Shown here one piece after another: positions 1-9,740 of a stretch of DNA of 64,000 nt. This DNA is from Candidatus Methanosphaera massiliense (GTDB lineage Archaea > Methanobacteriota > Methanobacteria > Methanobacteriales > Methanobacteriaceae). The first letter of the stretch is position 1. Every line of letters starts with the position of its first letter. Below the pieces are notes generated by a model that worked only from the letters and a program-made list of their open reading frames with translations, searched no databases and was not told the DNA's origin. The stretch is from contig NZ_JARBXM010000001.1 in assembly GCF_028890305.1 (NCBI RefSeq), positions 870,501-934,500 of the forward strand, given 5' to 3'. The position numbers and the translations under genes are program-made.

Positions 1-950
1 TTAAATCACAGCTAAACAATCTAATGCAACAACAAATAGCAAAACTAGAACAAGAAGATCCAAACTTCCTAAAAGATGAGGAAAAAGAATTAATAAACAA
101 ATCAAACTTCCCATTCATAAAACTAATGACACTAGTATATACTAAAGACACAGACGACATGACACCCGAAGACCAGAAACAATGGAAAGAATACATGAAT
201 CAATTCATTACACAGCAAATAGTATTCAGCATAGTAAATGCATATTTTACAATGAAACTATACCAAGATAATATATATAGCACAACATTCCAAACACCAT
301 ATAACAATCAACAAACATGGGAGAAATATACAGACAATCAAACAGGATTTAACGTAGTATACGACTTCAAAGAGATAACAGAAAATACAGTAAGACAATT
401 AAAAAAATTATTCCCAGTACTATACGTAAATCAACAACCAAAAAGGGAAGACTTTGATTACACAATATATAACTCACATTGTGCATCACTACTAAAAATT
501 AACAGCAATTACACTCAATATGATAACGAATGGAACTATATAACAAACCATAAATACACAGAAACTGAATATAGAATGCTAGACAATTTACTAGAACCAG
601 TATACAACACAACAATGAACTCTTCAAAAATACAAGAAATACTAAAAAATAATTATCTAGAAACAGATAATGATGAACTAAACTATAACTACAAACATCT
701 AATACAAGATGTATCATCAATACTAGACTCAGAAGAATTACATAATATAATAGAAGATAAACTTCAGGAAGTATATAATATAACAGAAAATAATTTAGAA
801 TTAACATTTATGAAACCAGAAGCTATATACTTAGGAATAAATTTCCCTCAAGATAAAGTAGAAACATATAAACAAATAGCACAAGAAAATGATGTTGCTA
901 TCTTCCAAATAAAAGAAAAAGAGGGCACATACTTCAAAGCATTAATTTAG
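1..950 (+). CDS. DUF2971-like protein, 5' end outside the window
   Basis: The reading frame is open to the left edge with no stop, so the first ATG at 24 is probably internal and the gene begins outside the window. A segment near residue 100 (W-x2-Y-x3-Q-x-GF-x3-Y), a following LFPVLYVN stretch, a later TETEYRM and a C-terminal EAIYLG resemble the pattern of DUF2971 proteins, whose function is unknown. No signal peptide or membrane helix is seen. It ends 8 bases before the probable ATG of the DNA ligase, so the two may be co-transcribed. The family call rests on remembered motif spacing and is moderate. Confidence 0.55.
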   Translation, partial: KSQLNNLMQQQIAKLEQEDPNFLKDEEKELINKSNFPFIKLMTLVYTKDTDDMTPEDQKQWKEYMNQFITQQIVFSIVNAYFTMKLYQDNIYSTTFQTPYNNQQTWEKYTDNQTGFNVVYDFKEITENTVRQLKKLFPVLYVNQQPKREDFDYTIYNSHCASLLKINSNYTQYDNEWNYITNHKYTETEYRMLDNLLEPVYNTTMNSSKIQEILKNNYLETDNDELNYNYKHLIQDVSSILDSEELHNIIEDKLQEVYNITENNLELTFMKPEAIYLGINFPQDKVETYKQIAQENDVAIFQIKEKEGTYFKALI

Positions 951-958
951 TGATGATA

Positions 959-2635
959 ATGACTAACACATCCTATACAAAACTAGTAGAAACTTATGAA
1001 AAAATAGCTGATACTTCAAGTAGATTGGATAAAACAGCAATTATAGCAGATTTTCTAAGAGATATTTCACAAACAGATCCTGAAATTACATATGATGTAA
1101 CATTATTATTGCAAGGAAAAATATTCCCACCTTGGAGTGACAAGGAAATGGGAATATCAACACAATTAATAATCAAAGCATTATCTAAACTACTCGGTGA
1201 AAACACCACAACAATTGAAGATAAATTAGCATCAGTAGGAGATATGGGCGAAATAACACAGGAACTAGTAAGTAACAATAAACAAGTAACATTCTTCAAA
1301 GTACCATTAACAGTAAAAAAAGTCATTAATAATTTAAGAAAAACAGAGTCAATCACAGGAAGTAAATCACAAAATAAAAAACTAAATTATATACTAGAAT
1401 TATATACATCTGCAACACCTCTAGAAGCTAAATATATTACACGAACAATAACCGAAAAACTAAGAATAGGTGTAGGTGAAGGAACACTAGTAGATGCAAT
1501 AGCACAGGCATATAATATAGATAAAGAAGTAATAGACCGAGCATATATGTTATCTAATGATCTAGGCGAAGTAGCAAAAAAAGCACAAACATCAGAAGAA
1601 TCAGTAAAATCAATAACAATCACACCAGGAAAACCAATCAAACCAATGTTAGCACAATTAAGTCCCGGAATAAAACAAAGTATAGAAGAAATGCAACATG
1701 TAATATGTGAAACAAAATATGATGGTATAAGAGTACAAATTCACCACACCCAAGGTCATACAAAAATATTCACCAGAAGACTTGAAAATGTAACCAATGC
1801 ATTACCTGAAGTTGTGGAATACATTGAAAAAGCATTACCTGACAAAGACTTCATAGTAGAAGGAGAAGTAATTGCAACAAAAGATAATAAACCAATATCA
1901 TTCCAATACATTCTACAACGTGTAAAACGTAAATATAACATTGATAAAATGATGGAAAAAATACCTTTAAAAGTATTTTTATTTGACGTATTATATTATG
2001 AAACACCAGTAGCAGAACAGCCTATTGGTGAAAGAAGAAAACTATTGGAAAAAATAGTTAAAACTTCTGAAAAAGTAGAATTAAGTACTATGAAAATAGT
2101 AACTCCTGAAAATTATGAGGATGCTGAACAATTATTCAAATGGTCTATTGAAACAGGACATGAAGGAATAATGTTTAAAGATATTAATAGTCCGTACTCT
2201 CCTGGTAAAAGAGGAAAAAACATGCTTAAATATAAACCAGTTAGAGAAACATTAGACTGTGTAATAACTGGTGGAACCTATGGTAAAGGTAAAAGAGCTA
2301 AATTCTTTGGATCATACCTATTATCTTTACTAGATGAATCAACAGGAGAATATAAAACACTAGTGCATGCAGCAACAGGATTAACTGATGAATTACTAGC
2401 ATCATTAACAAAACGTATGGAAAAACTAATAATTTCTCAATCAGAGCAAACAGTAACATTCAAGCCTCAAGTGATATTAGAAGTAGCATACAGTGAAATT
2501 GTAGAAAGTAATGAATATGAAACTGGATACTCTCTTAGATTTCCGGCTATAATTTCAGTAAGAGATGATATTGGATTAGACCAGGTGGATACAGTAGAAA
2601 AATTGCATCAAATGATTGAATTACAAAATAATTAA
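959..2635 (+). CDS. lig: ATP-dependent DNA ligase
   Basis: Seals DNA nicks using ATP in replication and repair. The adenylation motif KYDGIR is at about residue 253, with the later nucleotidyltransferase motifs EGEVIA, GHEGIMFK and KYKPVRE, then an OB-fold region. An N-terminal all-helical DNA-binding domain precedes them. The length of about 558 aa matches archaeal/eukaryal type ligases of Methanobacteriales. GTG at 950 and ATG at 953 are alternative starts; ATG at 959 is preferred because GTGATG lies just before it and homologues start close to the TKLVETYEKI segment. It directly follows the DUF2971-like gene. Confidence 0.95.
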   Translation: MTNTSYTKLVETYEKIADTSSRLDKTAIIADFLRDISQTDPEITYDVTLLLQGKIFPPWSDKEMGISTQLIIKALSKLLGENTTTIEDKLASVGDMGEITQELVSNNKQVTFFKVPLTVKKVINNLRKTESITGSKSQNKKLNYILELYTSATPLEAKYITRTITEKLRIGVGEGTLVDAIAQAYNIDKEVIDRAYMLSNDLGEVAKKAQTSEESVKSITITPGKPIKPMLAQLSPGIKQSIEEMQHVICETKYDGIRVQIHHTQGHTKIFTRRLENVTNALPEVVEYIEKALPDKDFIVEGEVIATKDNKPISFQYILQRVKRKYNIDKMMEKIPLKVFLFDVLYYETPVAEQPIGERRKLLEKIVKTSEKVELSTMKIVTPENYEDAEQLFKWSIETGHEGIMFKDINSPYSPGKRGKNMLKYKPVRETLDCVITGGTYGKGKRAKFFGSYLLSLLDESTGEYKTLVHAATGLTDELLASLTKRMEKLIISQSEQTVTFKPQVILEVAYSEIVESNEYETGYSLRFPAIISVRDDIGLDQVDTVEKLHQMIELQNN

Positions 2636-2668
2636 TATAACATTCAAATAATTGTTTATTATATAATT

Positions 2669-3034
2669 ATGCGAGATGAAGAAATATTTAAATTATCAGT
2701 AATCACTACAATTATTGGATTAATAGGTCTAATAATTACATTTACATTTGTAACACCCGAACAACTAACAATAAATAAAATAGACAATAGTAAAATAGAT
2801 AATTATGTAGAAATTTCCGGAACCATAAGTTCATATACAATAACAAAATCAAATACTAAAATTATAAAAATAACAGATAACACTGGTTCTATTAATGTGG
2901 TAATATTTCCCTCTACAGAAATAAATATGGAATTAAATGAAGGTGAATCAATACAATTAACAGGTAAAGTAACCTCTTATAATGGTCAACTTGAATTAAT
3001 ATTGGATGATCCTACTAAGATTCATAGAAATTAG
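2669..3034 (+). CDS. Membrane-anchored OB-fold nucleic-acid-binding protein
   Basis: 121 aa. Residues about 8-28 form one hydrophobic helix (VITTIIGLIGLIITFTFV). Residues about 45-118 read as an OB fold of the anticodon-binding/ExoVII type: EISGTISSY, KIIKITDNTGSINVVIF and IQLTGKVTSYNGQLELIL. This suggests a small protein anchored in the membrane with a nucleic-acid-binding domain; ligand and role are unknown. It lies 33 bases after the ligase gene and is probably in the same transcript. U-rich sequence follows the stop. Confidence 0.6.
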   Translation: MRDEEIFKLSVITTIIGLIGLIITFTFVTPEQLTINKIDNSKIDNYVEISGTISSYTITKSNTKIIKITDNTGSINVVIFPSTEINMELNEGESIQLTGKVTSYNGQLELILDDPTKIHRN

Positions 3035-3221
3035 TTTTCTATTTATTACCTTTCTATTTTTTATTAATTATTTTTTTAAATAAAAGTAAATTTCTATTTT
3101 TTCTATATTAAGATAAGGTATTATTCTTAATTCTTATATAGAATCTACTATTTTTTAATATTAATTTTCAGTCAAATTAATTAACCTAAATTACTTTTTA
3201 AGTCAATATATTAGAATAAAG

Positions 3222-3229
3222 TTTATATA
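3222..3229 (+). promoter_or_regulatory. TATA box of the histone gene
   Basis: TTTATATA preceded by AAAG (a BRE-like purine stretch), 50 bases upstream of the histone ATG. A second TATA-like stretch (TATATAAAAG) lies at about 3239-3248. Which one is used cannot be told from sequence. Confidence 0.5.
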
Positions 3230-3278
3230 TTTAGACTTTAATATATAAAAGTAATTAAACTTATAGAAGAAATTTATC

Positions 3279-3476
3279 ATGACAGAATTACCAATAGCAC
3301 CTGTTGCAAGAATTTTAAAAAATGCAGGTGCAGCAAGAGTTAGTGAAGATGCTAAAGTTGCATTAGCTGAAATTTTAGAAGCATACGGAGAAGAAATTAG
3401 TCAAGATGCTGTAGCATTAGCAAAACATGCTGGCAGAAAGACTGTTAAAGCTGAAGATATAGAATTAGCTTTATAA
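3279..3476 (+). CDS. Archaeal histone
   Basis: 65 aa, the usual length of a single archaeal histone fold. Family features are all visible: [18 protein letters not shown] at the N-terminus, the central long helix ([15 protein letters not shown]), and the C-terminal [15 protein letters not shown] with the RKTVK DNA-binding loop. Such proteins dimerise and wrap DNA into tetrameric or longer nucleoprotein filaments. It is monocistronic with its own promoter, and its codon use is less AT-biased than its neighbours, as expected for a highly expressed gene. It lies close to the paired-box array at 4.3-5.1 kb. Confidence 0.97.
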   Translation: MTELPIAPVARILKNAGAARVSEDAKVALAEILEAYGEEISQDAVALAKHAGRKTVKAEDIELAL

Positions 3477-3527
3477 ATTCTTTTCTAATATTTTTTTTAA
3501 ATTATTTACTTATTTTTTTTTAACTAA

Positions 3528-4298
3528 TTAATTTCCAGAATTTAATTCTTTAATGTTCTCAGGATATTTTCCAAGTATTCTTTCAGTTAAAGACATTTTC
3601 TTAATTTCTGCAAATAATACTGTATATTTTTTGTTTTCATTTTGAAGATTATTGTACTCTTCCTGTAATTTATTTAATGTTTCTACAATATGTTTATAAT
3701 CACTTCTGGCAGTTCTAGTATCTTTTTGTTGCTGTTTTAATTCATCATTTATTGTATCAAACATTTTATTAATATTTTTATTATCCTCTTTTAGTTGATT
3801 ATATGTCTCTTCTAGTTGATCATAGTTTTTCTGTAATAATTTATTTTCTCGTTCAGGATATTCTAATTTACTAGTTAACTCTATGTTTTCTTTCTGAAGT
3901 TTAAATGTTTCTTCTTGTAATTCTTTATTTTTTTCTTCTAAATCATTATTCATTAATCGGATCTTTTCATAATTATTCTGTAATTCTAAGTATTCCTTTT
4001 TTTCTTCTTCTATTTGATTTTCAAGTTCTTTATTAGTTTTTTCTATTTCCTCAGAATTGTTATTGGTTATATCGTTTTCTAGCTTGTTTATCTTTTTTAA
4101 TGATTTTTCATTTTTCTTTTCTAATTCGACTAATTTTTCTACAGTAATATCAGGATATTTTATGTATATATCTATGAGTGTTTCTACTGTTGTTCCTATA
4201 TGTCCTCTGGTAGTTCCATTGTTTTTTTCAATTTCTTCTAAGAAGTTTTCCCATTTTTCTCCGTTTTTGAATCGTATAGTAGCTGTTTTTGAACTCAT
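3528..4298 (-). CDS. Predicted ribbon-helix-helix / coiled-coil DNA-binding protein
   Basis: 256 aa. Residues 5-48 fit a ribbon-helix-helix layout: a short strand (TATIRFKN), a helix (EKWENFLEEIEKNNG), a Gly turn, and a second helix (IGTTVETLIDIYIK). From about residue 60 to 225 the protein is nearly continuous heptad-rich coiled coil with many E, K, L and N. A short C-terminal tail follows (MSLTERILGKYPENIKELN). No enzyme motif is visible. Its start faces a gene-free tract of ten paired GTNTAC boxes, the nearest only 42 bases upstream, so autoregulation and binding to that array are plausible. Partition adaptors such as ParR and omega are RHH proteins binding direct repeats; that role here is inference. 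Confidence 0.65.
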   Translation of the reverse strand: MSSKTATIRFKNGEKWENFLEEIEKNNGTTRGHIGTTVETLIDIYIKYPDITVEKLVELEKKNEKSLKKINKLENDITNNNSEEIEKTNKELENQIEEEKKEYLELQNNYEKIRLMNNDLEEKNKELQEETFKLQKENIELTSKLEYPERENKLLQKNYDQLEETYNQLKEDNKNINKMFDTINDELKQQQKDTRTARSDYKHIVETLNKLQEEYNNLQNENKKYTVLFAEIKKMSLTERILGKYPENIKELNSGN

Positions 4299-4339
4299 AA
4301 ATATTCCTTATCTCTATTATTATTTGGTTAAATAGTAAT

Positions 4340-5090
4340 GTTTACATAATGTATACATCTAATTTTTCATGTTTTATGTATGTGTACATTTAAGAGTCTC
4401 TTAATTATACATCATCATAAAGATCTGTAGCTTTTTTTATAATTTATTTCCCTCTTTTAATATCTGTGTACTTTAAGTGTACATCTGTATTGTCAAATAA
4501 ATTATGTATATTTCATGTGTACATTAATTAGTTTTATAATATCTATTATAATCTTTTGTTTACATTCTATTTTAATGTTTTGTATTATAAGTCAAATAAT
4601 TCCTCTTTGTTTACTTAATGTATACATGATTAAATTTTCTTAAATCAGATTATTGGTGTATATATTCAACAATAATTATTTTAAAAATAAATATTTTCTC
4701 AAATGTTTACATAAAGTTTACATATAAAATCTATTTATTGTGTTGATAAAATGAGTATAATTTTCATGTGTACTTCATGTATACTTTTCATGTTTTTAGA
4801 TATTTCTGTATTCACTATTTTTTTTTAGATATGATTATTGATGTATACTTCTTGTATACTTTTATTTTTTTCCAAGTAATGCATGTTTAATGTAATATTT
4901 TAACTACAATCTTAGTTATCAACTAGTGTACACTAACTATTTTTTACTATCTTCAAAATCATTAAAAAATTGCTATTTTAGTTTGATGTATACATTTTGT
5001 TTACATTGAATTACTGCTTAGAATGGTTATTTATGGGGGAATTAACGCTTTTTTTCATTAGTATTTATATTATGTATACATTATGTATAC
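4340..5090. repeat. Array of ten paired GTNTAC boxes, 11-bp period
   Basis: Within a 918-bp gene-free tract (4299-5216), boxes of the form GT(A/T/G)TAC occur in pairs whose start-to-start distance is exactly 11 bp. Pair starts are 4340, 4371 (first box degenerate), 4466, 4506 (first box degenerate), 4609, 4705, 4768, 4843, 4988 and 5074. The extended unit is about TGTNTACATAATGTNTACAT. Asymmetric boxes (GTTTAC, GTGTAC) lie in the same orientation. Pairs are 31-145 bp apart without a fixed period. Single boxes lie at 4558 and 4926. One further pair lies inside the next gene at 5904/5915. Confidence 0.85.
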
Positions 5091-5216
5091 ATGTTTTTTT
5101 TAACTTATTTTTTCATGGAATGATCTTTCTTCGAGATATTGATGTAAATATTCCTTTGTTTTCTAGATAAATCTAATATTTCTAGAGAATATAATATTAA
5201 TAAAGGATGAATTTTA

Positions 5217-6749
5217 ATGCAATACAGAAATCATGAAAAAATTACTCTAACTATTCCAGCTGGGCTTTCTTTTATCATAGCTTTAATATTATTATACAAG
5301 TATACGTTTCCTATATCATGGGATGTTTACTATCATATTCACATGGCTGATTTATATATGAGAAATGGATTAGTATTTTGGGATTTTGAAACGGTTGCAC
5401 CTTATGGTAGAGTAATAATGTATCCACCATTATTTCATTTAGTATTAGCAGGTTTATCTAAAGTAACAGGAATAGGATTAGTTAGCCTTGTGAGATTATT
5501 ACAGCCAGTTTTTTCATTCTTTCTGATATTTTCAATAACATGGTCTAGTTATAAATTATTTGATTTTAAAACAGGTATGTGTACAGGTGTTCTGGGAATG
5601 TTATCTTTTATAACATTTAATAGAAGTGTAATATGTACACCTGCAACAATTGCTATTGGATTATCATTATTATGTTGTGTATACTTTTTCAATGGCTTTA
5701 AGGATAATAATATACGAAGTATAATTTTCTCAGCAATTCTACTGGGTATTATATTTAATTTGCATATGGCAACATCTATTATCACAGTATTTGTATTGGG
5801 TTTATATGGATTAGTTCAATTATTACGAAGAAATCTTAATATTAATTATCTTGTAATCTTCATATTATTTGTTGCAAGTGTTGGTTTACCTTGGTGGATT
5901 TATGTGTACCTGAAGTATACCTTAGTATTCAATTCAAAAGCAGGTAATCTTTTATCATTACCTAATTTCTTTTTTAAATATTATGGTATAATTCCTTCTG
6001 TTTTAACAATCATGGGCTATGTATACTTAATTAAAAACAGATCAGATAAATCATTATTCTTAATATTATGGACAGTATCTTTGATGCTTATTAGTCAAAC
6101 TACTTATTTAGGAGTACAAACAGTTTCTATCAGAATATTAGAAGTTGCATCATATCCTATGATTCTGGTTGCAGGACTGGGCTTCACATATCTTTGTGAT
6201 AACATTAAATCTACTACTAATAGGAGAGTACTTTTCATTTTATTGATATTGGTTTCTTGTTTATCATCAATGGTATATGTTGATAGTTATACTCCAGAGG
6301 TAATGTGTGATGATGATTATGATGGTCTTTTAATACCTGAAACAATTCACACAATAATTGACCCAGTAGGCACTATTTTGAAACCATCCGTTATATCTCT
6401 TAGGTTTGGAAACTCACAATTAGCTCATGATAGATATGATGTGATGGAGTGGTTCATGGCTCATTCTAATAAATCACTTGTTGTCTCTGAAGATTCAATT
6501 ATGGACAGTATCATTGTATCTACTAGTAGATCACCTGTTGTCTATGGTGGTTTCACAGAATCTATTCCATTATATGTTGTTGATCCTGTTCATATTGTAC
6601 AAAATCATTCTACTTCATCAGAATTATCTGATTTGAATGTGGGTTATATTTTACTAAGACAAAATACGCCGATTCCGATTTATGCACAATTGGAATATAA
6701 TAATACAAATTACAAAATTTGTTCAATAAAAAGTACATATAAAAATTAA
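5217..6749 (+). CDS. GT-C fold membrane glycosyltransferase, STT3/PMT-like
   Basis: 510 aa with about 10-12 hydrophobic helices in the first 370 residues and a soluble extracellular C-terminal part of about 150 residues. After the first helix comes a loop SWDVYYHIHMADLYMRNG, then a YPPLFHLVLAGLSK stretch. Acidic/His first loops and such YPP segments are typical of GT-C enzymes using lipid-linked sugars (oligosaccharyltransferase AglB/STT3 and mannosyltransferase relatives). It has a good ribosome site (AAAGGATGA). It is followed after 12 bases by a cell-wall-binding protein and then glmM, so a cell-envelope role is likely. Substrate unknown; it lacks a clear WWDYG motif, so it need not be the oligosaccharyltransferase. 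Confidence 0.65.
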   Translation: MQYRNHEKITLTIPAGLSFIIALILLYKYTFPISWDVYYHIHMADLYMRNGLVFWDFETVAPYGRVIMYPPLFHLVLAGLSKVTGIGLVSLVRLLQPVFSFFLIFSITWSSYKLFDFKTGMCTGVLGMLSFITFNRSVICTPATIAIGLSLLCCVYFFNGFKDNNIRSIIFSAILLGIIFNLHMATSIITVFVLGLYGLVQLLRRNLNINYLVIFILFVASVGLPWWIYVYLKYTLVFNSKAGNLLSLPNFFFKYYGIIPSVLTIMGYVYLIKNRSDKSLFLILWTVSLMLISQTTYLGVQTVSIRILEVASYPMILVAGLGFTYLCDNIKSTTNRRVLFILLILVSCLSSMVYVDSYTPEVMCDDDYDGLLIPETIHTIIDPVGTILKPSVISLRFGNSQLAHDRYDVMEWFMAHSNKSLVVSEDSIMDSIIVSTSRSPVVYGGFTESIPLYVVDPVHIVQNHSTSSELSDLNVGYILLRQNTPIPIYAQLEYNNTNYKICSIKSTYKN

Positions 6750-6761
6750 TAAGTGAATTCA

Positions 6762-8237
6762 ATGAAAAAAATATTTAAATTAGGTATTATATTATGTATT
6801 CTAATCATATTTGGATTAATAATTATTACTATTCCAAATTCTGATTCTATAGATGCAGATAATAATACTTTAATAATATCTGTTTGTACAGGTAATATGA
6901 GAGGTTTAGAAATTGGAGTATCTGTTCATGCTGGATATAATCAAGTTCCTTTAGTTTTATCTGATAAAACATTACCTGAACAATTGAACTCATGGTTACC
7001 CGGATATGTTAAAGAAAATAATATTAAGAAAATCATTGTTGTAGGTCCAATGACTACTCAGCAGTTAATTGAATTATATAGTATGGGTGTAAAAGTTGAC
7101 CATATTAATGATAATTCAATAGCTAGTATATTAACTGATATTGCTAATAATACTCCTGATAAAAATAATGATACAATAATTTTCACAGCATCTAATCCAA
7201 TTGCTGGAGAATTAGGCGCATATATGAAAGTTCCAGTTTTTGTTACAGCAACTAATAGTTCATATAATTCCTCTGAAACTTTAGATAAGCAGTATGATAA
7301 TTATATTAGAACACATAATATTCAGCATATTATTATTGTAGGTGCACTACCTGAAAGTTTGAAAAATGAATTATATCAGTATAATATTCCTGTGGAAGAA
7401 ATTTCAGGAGTAACTGATGTTGAAGTTAGTATGCATGTTAATGATAAATTAAGGTCAATGGGATATCTAAATAATACTACAACAGCATATTATGGATTTT
7501 ATGGTGAGTTACCTACAATCATACCAACAATCATAAAAAATAATGCCATGTTAATAGAAGATTCTTCAAATAATGGTAATTTAGCAAATTATCTTACTGA
7601 TAATAATATTAGTAATGTTGTTTTTACTAGAAATACAGAATCAGATTATTTACAGATGGAGGAAACAGATTATATATCAAGTAGTGTAGTACAAGAATTT
7701 GAAGAGAATAATATGTCTATTAATTACATGACTAATAATCGTACTCTTGATGAGGCAACGGGATTATATGATATGAAAATGATTACTGCTGAGGATATGG
7801 AACATCCTACTAGTAAGATAAATGATAGTTTCACTGGTGATATTACTGAAAATGTTCCACCATTATTATCAATATTAAATTATTCTAATTGGCATGATTC
7901 AAATAATTTATCTGTTGAAGTAAATAATACGGATAGTAATTATACTGTTAAGTGGAGTACTATTCATCCATATTCCTGGATTAAGTATAATAATTCATCC
8001 TATTATGCAACTTCAAATACTGGGTATACATATAACTGGACATATAATCAGGATAGATGGGTTGTATTGTATCAATATAATAATAAAACATATTATAACG
8101 TGTCTTGGATTAAAAATGATGATAATTCTTGGACAGAACTACAAGCTTATGAGAATTATACATGGAGGTATAATGGTACTAAATGGGCTTGTTATGATAA
8201 TAATTCAAATATGATATACTATATTGAGAAATCCTAA
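6762..8237 (+). CDS. Secreted cell-wall-binding repeat 2 protein
   Basis: About 491 aa. A signal peptide or anchor (KKIFKLGIILCILIIFGLIIITI) is followed by repeated Rossmann-like units: NTLIISVCTGNMRGLEIGVSV, VPLVLSDKTLP and NNIKKIIVVGPMTTQQ, again at NIQHIIIVGALPESLKNE. This is the pattern of cell wall binding repeat 2. The C-terminal 130 residues are rich in N, Y and W (WKYNNSSYY-like stretches). The start is set at ATG 6762 rather than the upstream GTG at 6753. It probably sits outside the membrane bound to pseudomurein. It is co-transcribed with the GT-C gene. Confidence 0.75.
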   Translation: MKKIFKLGIILCILIIFGLIIITIPNSDSIDADNNTLIISVCTGNMRGLEIGVSVHAGYNQVPLVLSDKTLPEQLNSWLPGYVKENNIKKIIVVGPMTTQQLIELYSMGVKVDHINDNSIASILTDIANNTPDKNNDTIIFTASNPIAGELGAYMKVPVFVTATNSSYNSSETLDKQYDNYIRTHNIQHIIIVGALPESLKNELYQYNIPVEEISGVTDVEVSMHVNDKLRSMGYLNNTTTAYYGFYGELPTIIPTIIKNNAMLIEDSSNNGNLANYLTDNNISNVVFTRNTESDYLQMEETDYISSSVVQEFEENNMSINYMTNNRTLDEATGLYDMKMITAEDMEHPTSKINDSFTGDITENVPPLLSILNYSNWHDSNNLSVEVNNTDSNYTVKWSTIHPYSWIKYNNSSYYATSNTGYTYNWTYNQDRWVVLYQYNNKTYYNVSWIKNDDNSWTELQAYENYTWRYNGTKWACYDNNSNMIYYIEKS

Positions 8238-8346
8238 AATAAAAAAATGTATTATTCATAAATTTAATAATTATATATAATAGATAATTTATTTTATAAA
8301 AAAACTCTTAATTTATATAACACAAATCTAAGGAGAATATAATCAT

Positions 8347-9690
8347 ATGAAACAATTATTTGGTACATTTGGAGTAAGAAGAGTGGCTAACACAGTATTA
8401 ACACCAGAATTTGCATCAAAAATAGCAGCAGCTTATGGTACAAAAGTTAAAGGAACAATTGCAATAGGTTCTGATCCAAGAACCTCTTCCGAAATGATTA
8501 AACATGCAGTTACTGCAGGTTTATTATCTACTGGTTGTAATGTTGTAGACCTTGGAACACTACCAACACCTACAGTACAATATGCTGTAAGAAAATATTA
8601 TGATGGTGGAATAATGGTAACTGCTTCACATAATCCGCCAAAGTATAATGGATTAAAATTATTAGACTCAGATGGTATTGGTACTCCTGATGATTTAGAA
8701 GAAGAAATTGAAGACATCTACTTTAATGATAAACAAGAACGTGTAACATGGGATAAAATAGGAAAAGCTTACAAAAGAAACATTGTGGATGAATACATTG
8801 ATGAAGTATTAAAAAGAGTAGATGTTGAAGCAATAAAGGACGCACATCTAAAAGTAGTTCTAGATTGCGGTTCCGGTGCAGCTTGTAGAACAACTCCTTA
8901 TATTATAAGAAAATTAGGATGTGAAATAACAACATTAAACTGTCAACCTGATGGTGCATTCCCGGGACGTAACCCTGAACCAACAGAAGATAATCTACAG
9001 GATTTAATAAAAGTGGTTAAAGCGACCGGTGCAGATATTGGAATAGCTCATGATGGTGACGCAGACAGAACAATATGTATTGATGAAAAAGGACAATTTG
9101 TATTTGGTGACAAATCATTTGCACTAGTTGAAAAATCCATGTTAGAAAAAAACAACGGTGGAAAAATCGTTACAACTGTAGCTACAAGTAATGCAATAGC
9201 TGACATAGCATTACAAAATAATGGAGAAATTATCTTAACAAGAGTAGGAGATTTAGTAGTAGCACGTAAACTCCAAGAAGTAGATGGATTATTCGGTGGA
9301 GAAGAAAATGGTGGTTTAATTTTCCCAGATTTCGTATATGGAAGAGATTCAGGATTAGCTACAGCAATGCTATTAGAAATACTGGCTAAAACAAAAAAAC
9401 CATTATCAGAGTTAATTAGTGAATTACCAACATATTTCTCAGAAAAAAGAAAAGTACAATGTCCAGATGATAAAAAATCTATTGTAGCTGAAGGTATTCT
9501 AAAAGATACAACTGACTATGAAGTAGACACAACGGATGGAGTTAAAGTAATTACAGATGAAGGATGGGTAATTATCAGACCATCAGGTACTGAACCAATA
9601 TACAGATGTTTCTCTGAAGCTAAAACACCTGAAAAAGCAGCTGAATTAGCAGACTGGGGAATGTCCCTAATTGAAAAATACTTAGATTAA
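8347..9690 (+). CDS. glmM: Phosphoglucosamine mutase
   Basis: 447 aa of the alpha-D-phosphohexomutase family. It interconverts glucosamine-6-phosphate and glucosamine-1-phosphate for UDP-GlcNAc, a precursor of pseudomurein and glycans. The phosphoserine loop TASHNPPKYNG is at about residue 95, the metal loop DGDADR at about 237-242, the sugar loop GGEENGG at about 319, and the phosphate loop RPSGTEP at about 412. A strong AAGGAGAAT ribosome site lies upstream. Archaeal members can also act on glucose phosphates. It follows two envelope genes. Confidence 0.93.
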   Translation: MKQLFGTFGVRRVANTVLTPEFASKIAAAYGTKVKGTIAIGSDPRTSSEMIKHAVTAGLLSTGCNVVDLGTLPTPTVQYAVRKYYDGGIMVTASHNPPKYNGLKLLDSDGIGTPDDLEEEIEDIYFNDKQERVTWDKIGKAYKRNIVDEYIDEVLKRVDVEAIKDAHLKVVLDCGSGAACRTTPYIIRKLGCEITTLNCQPDGAFPGRNPEPTEDNLQDLIKVVKATGADIGIAHDGDADRTICIDEKGQFVFGDKSFALVEKSMLEKNNGGKIVTTVATSNAIADIALQNNGEIILTRVGDLVVARKLQEVDGLFGGEENGGLIFPDFVYGRDSGLATAMLLEILAKTKKPLSELISELPTYFSEKRKVQCPDDKKSIVAEGILKDTTDYEVDTTDGVKVITDEGWVIIRPSGTEPIYRCFSEAKTPEKAAELADWGMSLIEKYLD

Positions 9691-9710
9691 TACTATTTTT
9701 CCTAAGATAT

Positions 9711-9740
9711 ATTCTCCCCCATATCCTTTTATATTTTTTA
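9711..9740 (+). terminator. C-rich/oligo-T 3' end after glmM
   Basis: After glmM the + strand reads TTCTCCCCCATATCC, then TTTTATATTTTTT. This C-run followed by a T-run recurs after many genes here. It overlaps the 3' end of the convergent QueG-like gene. Confidence 0.5.

Noticed and set aside
3181-3194. TTAACCTAAATTA upstream of the histone gene as an iron-box half site
   Set aside because: Only one half resembles the palindrome at 62222; there is no symmetric partner.
4340-5090. Paired-box array as a CRISPR array
   Set aside because: Units are short, degenerate and irregularly spaced, without uniform spacers or cas genes nearby.
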